A stretch of 64,000 nucleotides of DNA from Siderastrea radians (Eukaryota; Cnidaria; Anthozoa; Scleractinia; Rhizangiidae). The position numbers were made by a program, and so were the translations under genes. This document shows positions 1-10,600 of the stretch, piece after piece. Position 1 is the first letter of the stretch, and every line of letters begins with the position of its first letter. Location of the stretch: positions 26,945,430-27,009,429 of the forward strand of contig OZ024896.1 of the NCBI GenBank assembly GCA_964017195.1. The letters are read 5' to 3'. The notes below the pieces were generated by a model that saw nothing but the letters and a program-made list of their open reading frames with translations, searched no databases and was not told the DNA's origin.

Positions 1-399
1 TATCATAAGAAATACTGGCTTACCAAAATGACTTACAAATATTACAAAAAGGCAGAACTTGCATGTAATATCGGGTCTGTTTTATTGCTAGTAACAGGGA
101 CAGTAGTTGGTGGTGTAACGCTAAATCCTATTCCTCTCGGAACAATATCTGGCGCTGGTCTATTGCTAAAAACATATTCAGAGGCTAAAAATTACAAAAG
201 GAAGATTGAGATGTCTAAATTTGCCTATACATCTTATTCAAAGGTTTTAACAGATTTACGATCCTTTATGAGAGGACTGAATTATGATGAAAAAGAATTT
301 TTTGATTATGTCAAAGTTGTAGATGAAATAATCATTGATATGTGTCCTTTAACCGACAAATTTGAAAAGAAATATAATAAGGTATTCATCCAAGAATAG
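1..399 (+). CDS. Partial small membrane-like protein, 5' end outside window
   Basis: An open frame runs from the window edge without an upstream stop and ends at TAG 397-399, so the N-terminus is cut off by the window. An internal Met at 28 gives 123 residues. Visible features are a hydrophobic Gly-rich double segment (about residues 13-45 from that Met, containing GTVVGGVTLNPIPLG), then a Lys-rich helical region ending in an acidic and aromatic tail. I do not have a named family for it. It looks like ORFs that recur in many copies in anthozoan genomes, which is recollection and not something this window shows. It is intronless and AT-rich, like its convergent neighbour at 623-1240, so both may belong to one mobile or viral element extending to the left. 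It could be a multicopy host gene instead. Confidence 0.5.
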   Translation, partial: YHKKYWLTKMTYKYYKKAELACNIGSVLLLVTGTVVGGVTLNPIPLGTISGAGLLLKTYSEAKNYKRKIEMSKFAYTSYSKVLTDLRSFMRGLNYDEKEFFDYVKVVDEIIIDMCPLTDKFEKKYNKVFIQE

Positions 400-622
400 A
401 TCTTATTTTCTATTTACTACAAACTTTACTGATAAAGTTTACTGACAAAGTTTACTTCAAATACAAGTTCATCTGATATTACGTGACAATCTGATGGCTC
501 ATTTCCTCGGGAAAGTCCCTGCGGTTTTCAAGACAAAAGAAGTGTCTAACGCGTTAAACGGATAATTGAAATGGCTTAATGACTTGAATATATAAGTTTC
601 ATTATAGACAAAATAATGAAAC

Positions 623-1240
623 TCATGTAATTTTACGTAACTTTTCTAAATATTTTTCCCAATTGTTGGCCATGCATTTTTTATCAACAAAAATACATGA
701 TGCGGAACTTAAATTTATATTCCATAAGTTTCGCGTTATTATTACTTGGTTTTTTGAAAAATTAATCCCATTAATTTTGTTTATACAACCGTTACTGTAA
801 TCAATATCTTTGGCCGTGATTACCTTGAATACCATTGCAATTAAAATGGTAGACAGAAGATGGCGTGCCTGTTTTATTGACAGAGAGTACTCGGTCCTCA
901 TTCTGAATACATAAAGTTCAATCAAGGTCTCTTTAATTTTTTTTTTAATATCATTCCAATTTTTAATATCATTTATATTTCCTACTTTGTCTTGATGGGA
1001 AAAAACACCCAAACGATTTTTCAACAATGAATAAACTTCTTCAAATAAAGTTTCACTATCTTTTTTTTCTATTCCGTAAATAAACTCTTTTTGATCAAGA
1101 CTACAACATAAAAAATCTTGGGAAATATAAGTTCCAAGGGGAGGTATTCCAAATGCAAGATTCATAAAGAGATTTTCCCAAAAAAAATCATCAGCGTATT
1201 GACAACAATTCAGGAAAAATGGGTAAACAAGTTTATACAT
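623..1240 (-). CDS. Intronless 205-residue ORF, unrecognised
   Basis: An uninterrupted ORF with Met start at 1240 and TAA stop near 623. At 205 residues it is one of the longest intact frames in the left half, and this in DNA with many chance stops (very AT-rich). The product is rich in Lys, Ile and Asn. It contains a paired Cys (FLCCSLD), a run of amphipathic helix (residues about 65-120) and no signal peptide. Its style, intronless, AT-rich and convergent with the ORF at 1-399, resembles genes of large DNA viruses or Polinton-like elements, but I cannot name a family. It could also be a decayed host exon. No function is assigned. Confidence 0.4.
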   Translation of the reverse strand: MYKLVYPFFLNCCQYADDFFWENLFMNLAFGIPPLGTYISQDFLCCSLDQKEFIYGIEKKDSETLFEEVYSLLKNRLGVFSHQDKVGNINDIKNWNDIKKKIKETLIELYVFRMRTEYSLSIKQARHLLSTILIAMVFKVITAKDIDYSNGCINKINGINFSKNQVIITRNLWNINLSSASCIFVDKKCMANNWEKYLEKLRKIT

Positions 1241-1373
1241 TTTTTTATTATTTCTTATTTCTTTAAAATATCACTCAGCTGCTTTGACGATAAAAGATAT
1301 ATTCATGAAAACGGCGCGACAAGTTATGCATATGGGTTTGAAAATAGCGAAATCTTTTGGGTATAATACGGTA

Positions 1374-1600
1374 AAAATTTGACTGGGGATTTTTTCAGTC
1401 AAATTTGTTGGAAAATTGTTGGTAAAATGGTGAAATGCGCTGAAGGAATTTTTTTTGACTGGGGGAAATTGGTGGTAAAAGTGGTGGAAGATTTTGACTG
1501 GAAATAATTTCTCTTTAATTTTGATAAAAGATTTTTCAGTCAAATTTGGAAAAATTGGAGAAATTTGATTGAAAATTTGATCGTAAATTAATCATAAATT
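1374..1600. repeat. Cluster of short inverted motifs with a perfect hairpin
   Basis: AAATTTGACTG and its complement CAGTCAAATTT form a perfect 11 bp stem with a loop of about 10 nt at about 1377-1408. The same motif pair, TTTGACTGG and TTTTTCAGTCAAATTTG, recurs to about 1600. It looks like a small degenerate foldback array. Confidence 0.5.
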
Positions 1601-4600
1601 TGACGGGGGGGGCTCAAATTGCTATATTGTATACTACTTTTGAGCAGCCGTTTAGACAAGTTGATACGCTGATTTGGCGGAGCTTGGGAAACAGGAGACT
1701 CGATATACTTATTGCATTCCGAATAACTTCGAATAATGCCCTTAAGTTCCTAATTTTTCGAGCACAAAGATTGCAGACACGTTCCGAAAATAGCTAGACA
1801 AGTTTTCAACAACTTCCACTGTAACCACTGTGAAGATATCAGCAAGAATTGCTCCTTAAGAATCCCGTTTCCTTCCGACGCTTTGAAAAGGTTCCCGAAG
1901 AAATAAAACCGATTTTCCTAGCAGAGATAAATTTCCAAATTTATTAACTTTGAAATTACAACGACAAATCCTGAAGCGCCCTCCTTTGAGTTTCCAACTT
2001 TCGAGGTTTCGACATCACATCTCCGAGTGCTTCGTCTCTGCAGTTCGTGGGTTTGACTTACGTGGAGCATGTTTTGATTTTGACGAAAGTAAATTTGCAA
2101 CACCCGGTGATCTGTTATTTGTTGCTTTATTGTCAAGCTGTCACGCTATGAATTCATCAAACCTTGAGTGCCAAAGGGACATTTTTCAAACGTGGCGTTT
2201 GCGGGCAAGCGTTTCCTTTTTTTGCCTCTCCCCCCCCCCCCCCCCCCCCCCCCACTTCCCGCTCCTTCCTTTTTTGCGCACGCCTTAATTTGGCGCGGCT
2301 AAAACGCAAAATGCCTCAAAAAGGCGGAAAAGTCTTCGGAAGTGCTTGCTACGCAGGCTATCGGAACTCACGAACTTAGACACATGAATGATTGTTTCGA
2401 TTTACAAATAGCTTGCGACTGTCACTTGCCACTTCCTCAAGTAAATTCGACGGTGTAAACATGTTAATCAATTTTGAGTTTTCTTGTGACACGGCAACAG
2501 TTTGGAGAGAGAGCGTTTGACGTTGGCAAAGGAAAATACTGGCCTAATTTTTTTACTGAAACATTTGCCTTGAAAAAGAGACTACTACTCAAAGTTGCGC
2601 AACAAACTGGGAACAGGCAAGAACTTGACATATATTCGAGTTGCTGAGAAAGCAGATAGGTCGAGGTTGTTCTCCAGGTACTAGTTCCTCACTGCACGAT
2701 GGATGAGTTGTTCTCTTCGAGAATAATGTATAAGCTGCGTCACTCTGATAGGCGAATTGGCTTTTTACCTCGTGGTAAGCGTTTAAGTCATAGTGCTGCG
2801 CTAGAGAAGCAAAAGTTCTATACTCGATAGATTGTATCAGATCGGGCTTGTACAGTTATAGCACGCCATCGCTTACAACACTGACCTGAACTTGTGCGAC
2901 TTGCAGAAGAAAGGCAGCGTGAAAACGCTAAGCATACCCATGCTTAGGAGTGTTTTTTTTTTAGTATTTTGGCTTGGGCAGATGTATTTCTCGCATGGCG
3001 CAGGGTGCAATATCTTTCTTCCTTTGCGGACATTAGACCTTCTAATTAAAGACTCTTAGCAAAGAAATAAAATGCGGCCTAGTCCATGGTTGAGTTATGT
3101 AACCAAGGGTAGGGGGAAGGGGGTAAGAACAGTAGAACAGTAGTATAAAACTATTATTATTATTATTATTTTTACAATCTTATCGCTTATGACAAGTTGA
3201 ACCTGTGCGACATGCATATGAAAGGCAGCAAGAAAAGGCTGAGAACAGCCGTGCTAAAGACTGTTTGTGAGTATTATGGCGTGCGCACATATGTATCCCA
3301 TGCAAGGCACAAATCCCAGCACCTTCTGCCGTAGCGGAACCAGTCGAGGGAAGTGGCTGCTGTTTTATCGAAAACTAGAGAAAGACATTCAGTCTGATTT
3401 GTGGGTTTTATGTGTTTTACTTACCAAAAGATAAAATGTCTCACTAAGAAGAGGAGTTTGAAGAGCCTTCTGGAGTGAATAATTGAACGAATTTTGTGTG
3501 TTTACTACGCTTCAGTCGCTTGTTCAACAAGACGCTAACCTTTTCTACTACAACGCTACATTTTAGCGTGCCCCATTTGGTCGAAATCGATCACGTGATG
3601 CGATACTGTCTCTCCTCAGTGGCACCTATCAACGCATATTGGCAATTTTCGCTCCAAAATTAGCGTTGGACGATAAAAACAATAGAGGGATTCTGTCTCA
3701 GACCCTATGTGTGATAGGTTCCCTGGGAAATTTGATGTGCAAACTTCATATAAGCCCTCAAACTACGTTCTTGGACTAATATTTGTTGTGAACATCAAAT
3801 TTCCTCCGGCAACCTATCAGCAACAGAAGAACTCTATTGTACGTGTCACCGGTTTGGATGTAAAAATATATATATATAATAATAAGTATATATGCAATAA
3901 AAGCTCTCTTTTTCCTTTTTCCCTTCTTTTTCCTATGAAGCACAAGCGTTCCTCACCATAGTGTTGTTTCCGACTGCACGCTATGCGGCCCTAAATCTGG
4001 TCAATCGTTAACATAGGGAACCTCAATGTAGAAACATTTGACAACTCACGTGTAACACGGCTCGGCGATCTCGCTATGTGTTTTGCAATGAAAGTTGCAG
4101 TTTCTAGCCAGGAAAAGCTCACTTAGGTAAGAGTTATTTCCTAAGCATTTCATGAATCGGAATTTTACTTCGTTATTGATTACGCAGTCACGTTGTATAA
4201 ACAGACTTTGAATGTATAATTCGGTGATAAATAGAGTAAGTCAATTTCATAACATACTTCTCTAAATTGCCCAACATCGCTCATTACTGGGAACAAAGGC
4301 CTCCAAATTCAAAATCCTAGTTTCCTCTATTTGAAAACATTCTAGAAAAACAAGCAAACTCGTATTCTGGCGAAGGAAAGTCACATTTTAAGAGCTGCTG
4401 TGTGTTGATTTCCGTTGACATGAAAGGTCAAAGGGTCGCTCATATTACTCAAGTAGCCGGTTTTCAAAGCCCTCTCAAAATTCTCCGTTTCATTTGTCCC
4501 AAAATGTTTTTCGGCCGATGTTTAGTTGAAGTGATTGTTCTTTCCCAGAGTATAGTCTCTTTGTGTAAAGCCATGTACCAGAGTGCTTTTTTGAGCCTTG

Positions 4601-6480
4601 AATTTAGCCTAAATTGGGTTGTCGCTAACGACCGTTGTTGGGTATAAATTTTAAAATTCCGTTAAAAATTCACGTTCGCTTTTCATGAAACTTTGACACT
4701 GCTAATAAACAGAGGAAATAAGATCTTTTAACTCCCCCGGTTAATCTTATTTAGGACGCTTTGAATATTTGAACAGGAGTTTCTGGAAAAGTCCCGATTT
4801 TGGCTTTGATTTTGACTGCCGCGAAGGGCAAAATACAAAAATATTCACTAAAAAATAAATAAAAATCTAAACGACCCGAAACTTATATTTTTAGAACTAC
4901 TTCACCAAAGCCTTTATTCTGGCAGATTTTGAGAAAATCGGATTTTTCTATCTTGCATACCCTTAGTCGGTTCTTACAGCAAACCGCTCTTAATTTGTAA
5001 TCAAGGCTCGCTTGGAATTATTATCTTGGAATCATCTTTCCCTTTTGTTTAACCGATCAACCGACTGACCGACCCACTTTCGCGAGGAAGGGGGCGGTGG
5101 GTGGGAGGGGGTGGGGGCGGTTTGAATACCTCCTTAAGGGGAAACCTTTTCAGGTTGGGGGATTAAGGGTTCAAACTTCCCCCTTCTCTTAGGCTTCAAC
5201 CCTGGCTGCGCCTTCATTTTGTTGGCTCACGCTCTTTGCGTTTTTCGTTTGCAAACTTTATGCCTCGGCCAAACTCATTCAACATCATTCAACAATCTTA
5301 AACACAACTTTGTTGTGCGATGTTGAACAAGGTGGGCAAACGAATTCAATACTTTTGATCACACCTGAGAACATAGAAAAAGTTGAATCAATGTTACAGA
5401 ACTTCATTACACAGGGTGGCACACCTGAGAACAAAAGAAAAGTCGGCAAAACTGTGAAACATCGTTAAGCTGGAAGGCCAAACTTGTTTTAAAAATTCAA
5501 CATTGTTGATCGGTGTTGAATAGAACGTTGAACACCCAATTAACCGTGTTGTAGTTTTCTTCACTGTTGGAAGCTTTAAAAAAAGACTGCACCCGTTACA
5601 GTGTCAATCGAGTAGAGTCGTTTTTCGTTGGTGCCTGTTGGTGCATCGAAAGCGGATAACCCAAGACTCATAAAAAGTCATCCAAATTAAGCCCGATAGT
5701 GGGTTGTGTTTTCTGGCAACAGGACGAAGCTCTTAACAATCTTGCAGATCATTAAATTTATTCCCTGAGAACCAGTACGAGTTTTGCTTTCTTATTAATG
5801 TCTATTCTCCGTAAATAAGCGTTTGTGCGTTAAATGTACACTAGCACGTAAATACGAACGAGAACCAGGTAAAAATAAAAAGGTTTTAAGGTATCACACT
5901 GTCTTATTTGAAAGTCTTTGAATACCAGGAATCGTTACAATCAGTCGATTCAGTGTTCTCTAAAACTTCTTTCCCCTAACCCTATAGCCCCAGCCCCGCC
6001 CCACCCTCACCCCAACAAAACGAAAAAAGAATTTTAAGACCGAAGAGGAAATTTTCATGCCTGACTTTGTATTTTAATCTAGCCATAGTATATAATATAG
6101 CGTTCATTAACTGTGCGACTTCTTGGAGAACCAACAGAGAATATATTTTTAAAACCCCCTTTGCCCTGCCCATCAGGTACAAGCTCAGTCTCGGGTATGT
6201 CACGCAACCAACGTGCGCTTTTTTCACTTGCACAGATTTCAAAGTAGTCATCGAACCCAATCTACTGAGAATCTTCGTTCAGTTTTAGAGAATACTAAGT
6301 CGACTGATAGTAAACGTAGGAAGACAGAAATAGCTTATTTAAAAAAAAAATTAAACCTAATTCCCCAAAGTCACCCGATGCACCCAAAATTTCGTTACCA
6401 CGGTACATGCATGCAGTAGTCGATTTTACTAAAACTCGTTCTGAATTAATTAGCGGCATCACCCAAAGCACGTACGTAAC
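1600..6480. other. Gene-poor stretch
   Basis: No coding region is supportable here. All open frames are under 115 codons, mutually overlapping and of low complexity. Visible features are a poly-C tract of about 22 nt at 2231-2252, a short ATT run at 3150-3170, G-rich tracts near 5090-5120 and an AT dinucleotide run at 3868-3880. The rest is unremarkable AT-rich sequence. Confidence 0.6.
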
Positions 6481-6489
6481 AGATGTTTT

Positions 6490-7110
6490 TGTGTACGTAA
6501 TACGGCATATTTCGAACAAATGTTCATCATCAGGCCTCTCGGACTGGGAATTACTTCTGTGGGTCGTCGAGACGCATGCTCATCGGACCAGATGTTATAG
6601 ACCATTACAAATGTACGTAATACGGCATATTTCGAACAAATGTTCATAATTAGAGAGGTAAACTCTGATATGCCTATCTATATATTAACAGAACAAATGT
6701 CGGAAAAAATCAAATGCCCCGAGCGGGATTCGAACCCACGACACCCCGATCTCATGGAAGGTGCACCCCTATCTATATATAGATAGGCATATCAGAGTTT
6801 ACCTCTCTGATGATGAACATTTGTTCGAAATATGCCGTATTACGTACATTTGTAATGGTCTATAACATCTGGTCCGATGAGCATGCGTCTCGACGACCCA
6901 CAGAAGTAATTCCCAGTCCGAGAGGCCTGGGAGCAAATGTCTGGTAATCAATGTTTCCTTTGTAGCAAATATTCGACTCACTCCACTGTGGTTGCCTCGG
7001 TAGCTCAGTGGTTAGAGAACCTTCCATGAGATCTGGGTGTCGTGGGTTCGAATCCCGCTCGGGGCATTTGGTTTTTTCCGACATTTGTTCTGTTAACATA
7101 TAGATAGGCA
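6490..7110. mobile_element. Two tRNA-derived SINE copies, head-to-head inverted
   Basis: The plus copy has a tRNA-like head at 6994-7065, including a B-box type T arm (GTGGGTTCGAATCCCGC). It continues into a unique tail that ends near 7105 with ATAGATAGGCATAT. The same tail and T-arm half occur in reverse at 6660-6763, without the D-arm half. The body segment (TCGTCGAGACGCATGCTCAT and flanks) also occurs once on each strand, at about 6540-6650 and 6795-6930. The whole 6500-6930 block is therefore a long imperfect palindrome. The tRNA-like part has poor anticodon-stem pairing, so I read it as SINE-derived and not a working tRNA gene. Confidence 0.65.
6994..7065 (+). tRNA. tRNA-like head of SINE, probably not functional
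   Basis: The acceptor halves GCCTCGG and TCGGGGC pair with wobble, the D arm GCTC...GAG and the T arm with GTTCGAAT are present, and the length is 72 nt. The anticodon arm around CCTTCCATGAGATCTGG does not form a good 5 bp stem. A second, truncated copy on the opposite strand at 6716-6763 supports a repeat family and not a single tRNA gene. Confidence 0.35.
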
Positions 7111-7190
7111 TATGAATTTCATATATTCATAATTTCATCTTCATCTTCCCTGGGTATATTACGAACCAATTTAATAACAAGCTCCCAGTT

Positions 7191-7261
7191 GGCTTGTTAG
7201 CTCAATTGGTTAGAGCGCTGCACCGGTATCGCGGAGATCAGGGTTCGAATCCCGGGAAGCC
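7191..7261 (+). tRNA. tRNA-like sequence, anticodon position reads GGT
   Basis: GGCTT pairs with AAGCC in the acceptor. The D arm (GCTCAATTGGTTAGAGC) and T loop (GTTCGAATC) are good. The anticodon arm is CTGCA-CCGGTAT-CGCGG, with GGT in the anticodon position (threonine if real). The acceptor has unpaired positions 6-7 and the T stem has a mismatch. Because the same block recurs 245 bp downstream with an identical SINE tail, a SINE head is more likely than a functional gene. Confidence 0.35.
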
Positions 7262-7435
7262 TGATTTTTCAGGCTTTCTTTTCGCAACTGCATAAGTTGC
7301 GTCAATAACTGCGAGGATCTTCTTTACATTTATTTCTTCATTCCGCAGTTCAAATATATGAATTTCATATATTCATAATCTCATCTTCATCTTCCCCGGT
7401 ATATTACGAACCAATTTAATGACCAGCTCCCAGTT

Positions 7436-7505
7436 GGCTTGTTAGCTCAATTGGTTAGAGCGCTGCACCGGTATCGCGGAGGTCAGGGTTCGAATCTCGG
7501 GAAGC
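7436..7505 (+). tRNA. Second copy of the tRNA-like sequence
   Basis: Nearly identical to 7191-7261 with small changes (GAGGTC for GAGATC, TCTCGG for TCCCGG) that further weaken the T stem. It is the head of the second tandem SINE unit. Confidence 0.35.
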
Positions 7506-7639
7506 CTGATTTTTTCAGGCTTTCTTTTCGCAACTGCATAAGTTGCGTCAATAACTGCGAGGATCTTCTTTACATTTAGATGTTTTTGTATTAACGACTT
7601 CTTGCATCGCGCAGAATGCCTATTGTTCACGGGACATTT

Positions 7640-10600
7640 ACTTCCAGTTCAAAAAGGTTTGTAGATTTGTCATATCTCCCGCTATTATTCATAGACACTT
7701 AGAAAGAGCTTAATTCGTTGGTTGCCATGAGCGCACGGCTATGCTCATTATCATGATGTGGGCGGCAAACTAAACAATGAACGGAGCGCGCTATTGTTTC
7801 TCCTTTTGTTTAGTAGAATCGCACATATGTGCATATTTCGCGTAGAACATTTCGTGAAACGGTTTTCCGTTTTGATGTTTTTCTATTTTTGGTGGTCCTA
7901 GAGTGGTTTCGTCTGGGCAAAAGTAACAACACATGCAGAAAAAAAGCCACTTCGAATTATCCCTGCACTAGCGAGATGATTGTGTTGTAAATAAATTCAG
8001 CATTTCACTTGTTAGTGGTTTGCGCGCGGAAGCGGCAGACGCTGTGACGTTTTGCCTCTGTCTTTGGGAGCCTTTTAGCTTTTATATAAACAAAAAAAGT
8101 AGGTAAATGAGTTTACATTCCCTAACAGAGCCAAAAATCTAAAGCTCGATCGTGGTAAGCGATCGTAGAGGTCATAAGCAGCTTCTTCAAGCTTCCTTCT
8201 AACTTCAGCAAACGATTCAACCATGTGAATAAGGTTGGACCAGGGGTTCTGTGAGCTCTGAAAAGAGCTCCTGGTCCAAATCATTCGTACTCTTGTCGGT
8301 CGTTTTCGGACTTTATTCGTTTTGCTGCTCCGTGATCAACACACGAGTGCTAAGTGCTTAAGTTTAAGTTTCGCGCGCTGCCGATTATCTTATTGTAATT
8401 TACAGCTGACTGCATTTCCATGAATAAAGTTTTTTGACCTATTGTTTATTCATGGCAACCAATGTTATACTCTAGAACAAAGACTTGACTTCGGAACGCG
8501 CGAGTTTTGAATCTTAGGATTTTCAATCGCGAAAGTCTACAACTTCTTTTGCTCTGATTTCGCTAAAAAAACGTCCACATGTAGGGAAGACATGTATCTT
8601 CAATAATCCGCTGTGTAATCTGAAGAATGGTTCCTATTTTCGAAGAAAATGAACCCTGAATCAGGCTCGTTTCCCATACTGCAAAAAGCGAAAATTGCCC
8701 TTTTTTGAAGGTAAAAGTCTCCACTTTGTTATGGATCAATTTCCTCAATTATTGAATACAATTGTAGTTTTAGCTTTGCACTTTAAGAATTCGCTGTATA
8801 ATATTAGAAATGTTTCTTCCAAGTACTGCAAAATGACCATTACAGTCGATCAACTTCAGCCGATTTGACCATTTTCTCTATAATTGAAGCGCTTTCATTG
8901 GACGCTCACGCTTGAATGACCCGCCATAAGAGCTTCTTAATATGCGTAAATGTCCGGCCATTCTGCGCGTTGGTTTGCTGTTCAGTTCAGAGCTAGTTTC
9001 AAAGGAAAGACATCTTATGTACAACACCTTGAGCCTGTTTTCTAACGAAAATAGGAAAAGAGAATCCTCACATCAAAAACGGCGGATGTTCGGTTAAACG
9101 GCCTGGCAAGTTGCGACATCCTGTCAAGTTTCCTTGTAGTTTGCTTGAATTTTATCGTGAACAAGGACCACAGCTCTCATCGGTGATACAGCGACATGAA
9201 GGTTAGAGGATTTTGTGTTAAAATCGGTTGTTGGCTGATCAAAACCTGCGGGTAAACGTGAAGTTGTTTGTGTATGTGTACACTGAGTTAATTAGGCTGA
9301 CTTTTCTGATCGCTTGAGTCAACGCATTTTGTTCAACTTAAAAATTCTATAACATCGCGTCAATAAATTTCCCCAAAAAACCCTTTTAGGAGGGAGAAGA
9401 ACATCCCTAATCCTCTTGAAATCCAGATTCTTGACGAATAATATTTGGTACCACATACTTTTTTAGAGGTTAAACTTGATATACCAGTTTTATCTAGTCA
9501 AAAGTATGTCGGATAAATTTAATCAGAGCTCGTACGAAATAAATGAGCGTAAATTGCTGAGATTGCTTTTGACATATATTTAAACATCGTTCTACAATTT
9601 TTATTATAATTTTTTGCCCTGGAATGCTTCATTTTGTTACGCGAAGCTTCGAGATTTGCCTTAAATTGTGAGCTGCAAAAGCGGTATCTTAAGCGAATTC
9701 CGTTAATATCGATTTTCTTGAAAATAAATCGATATTCAGCCAAACGAACTATGCAGTGATTTGTTTCACATTAAGGTCTACCTAACATGAAAATATGAGC
9801 GGAATTGATTTTTGACCTGTTGCCACCAAATGTTTGACCGTTGGTAACATTCGCTCTTAAAAGGAATCGATATTTGGGTGTTGTTTTTACCATTCCGTCC
9901 GCGGCCTCTAACTGAGAACAACTGCGTTTTGTGTTTTGCGTTCCAAAAATTAAGATGGTGAATTCTCATGTTCCTTACTACATTAATCTTGTTTCTGAGC
10001 TGCATAGAAATTACCTGTTCAAGTTCAAATTGTATCTTCAGTTCGATCAAACAAGCACATGATGGGTCCTTTGTGCGAACGGATCACAAAGTTGTTCATT
10101 TCAACTCCCGCCGCTATGATGGTGAGATCGTACAGCTTTAATCCGCTTTGAACGATGATAACAGGTGATTATTTTTTCAGGAAAAATCAAACAGGTACTA
10201 CATTTCAGAGCCAATAATTCGAGGATTATTTTCTAAAGCGTGTGCTTGTACGTTCACTTCAGAGCAGCTTCATTGATTTACTCAGCATTGCAGACACGCT
10301 GCAACACTTCGCAAAGGGTGGCGCCTTTTCCGTTTAGTCATGTGATTGATTCTTGCTCTCTTGTATCTCTTTTCTGCTTTCTCCCTTCCCTTTCTAGATT
10401 TTATCACTATCAGTTGTTAAGTTTTTTAATTTAAAAACCATTCTACTCAGGCATGCCGGTATATCTAATGATTATGTAATAACCTACTCGGCGTTACGCG
10501 CGTGGTTGGTTATTTATTATTCGATATCCAGCGCTCCCTAGCAGAATAATTGCTAAACATATTCAATATTTGCTGTACGCTGACCTGGACGTAAAATATC

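Larger units (their letters stand above)
7111..7590 (+). repeat. Tandem duplication of a tRNA-headed SINE unit, period about 246 bp
   Basis: Both copies start with TATGAATTTCATATATTCAT (7111 and 7357), carry the tRNA-like block, and share the tail GCAACTGCATAAGTTGCGTC followed by AATAACTGCGAGGATCTTC. They differ at only a few sites, so the duplication is recent. Confidence 0.75.

Noticed and set aside
2164..2379. Proline-rich ORF near 2.23 kb
   Set aside because: Created by a poly-C homopolymer.
7191..7505. Functional tRNA genes
   Set aside because: Imperfect acceptor and T stems and a shared SINE tail in tandem make SINE heads more likely; kept only as tRNA-like.
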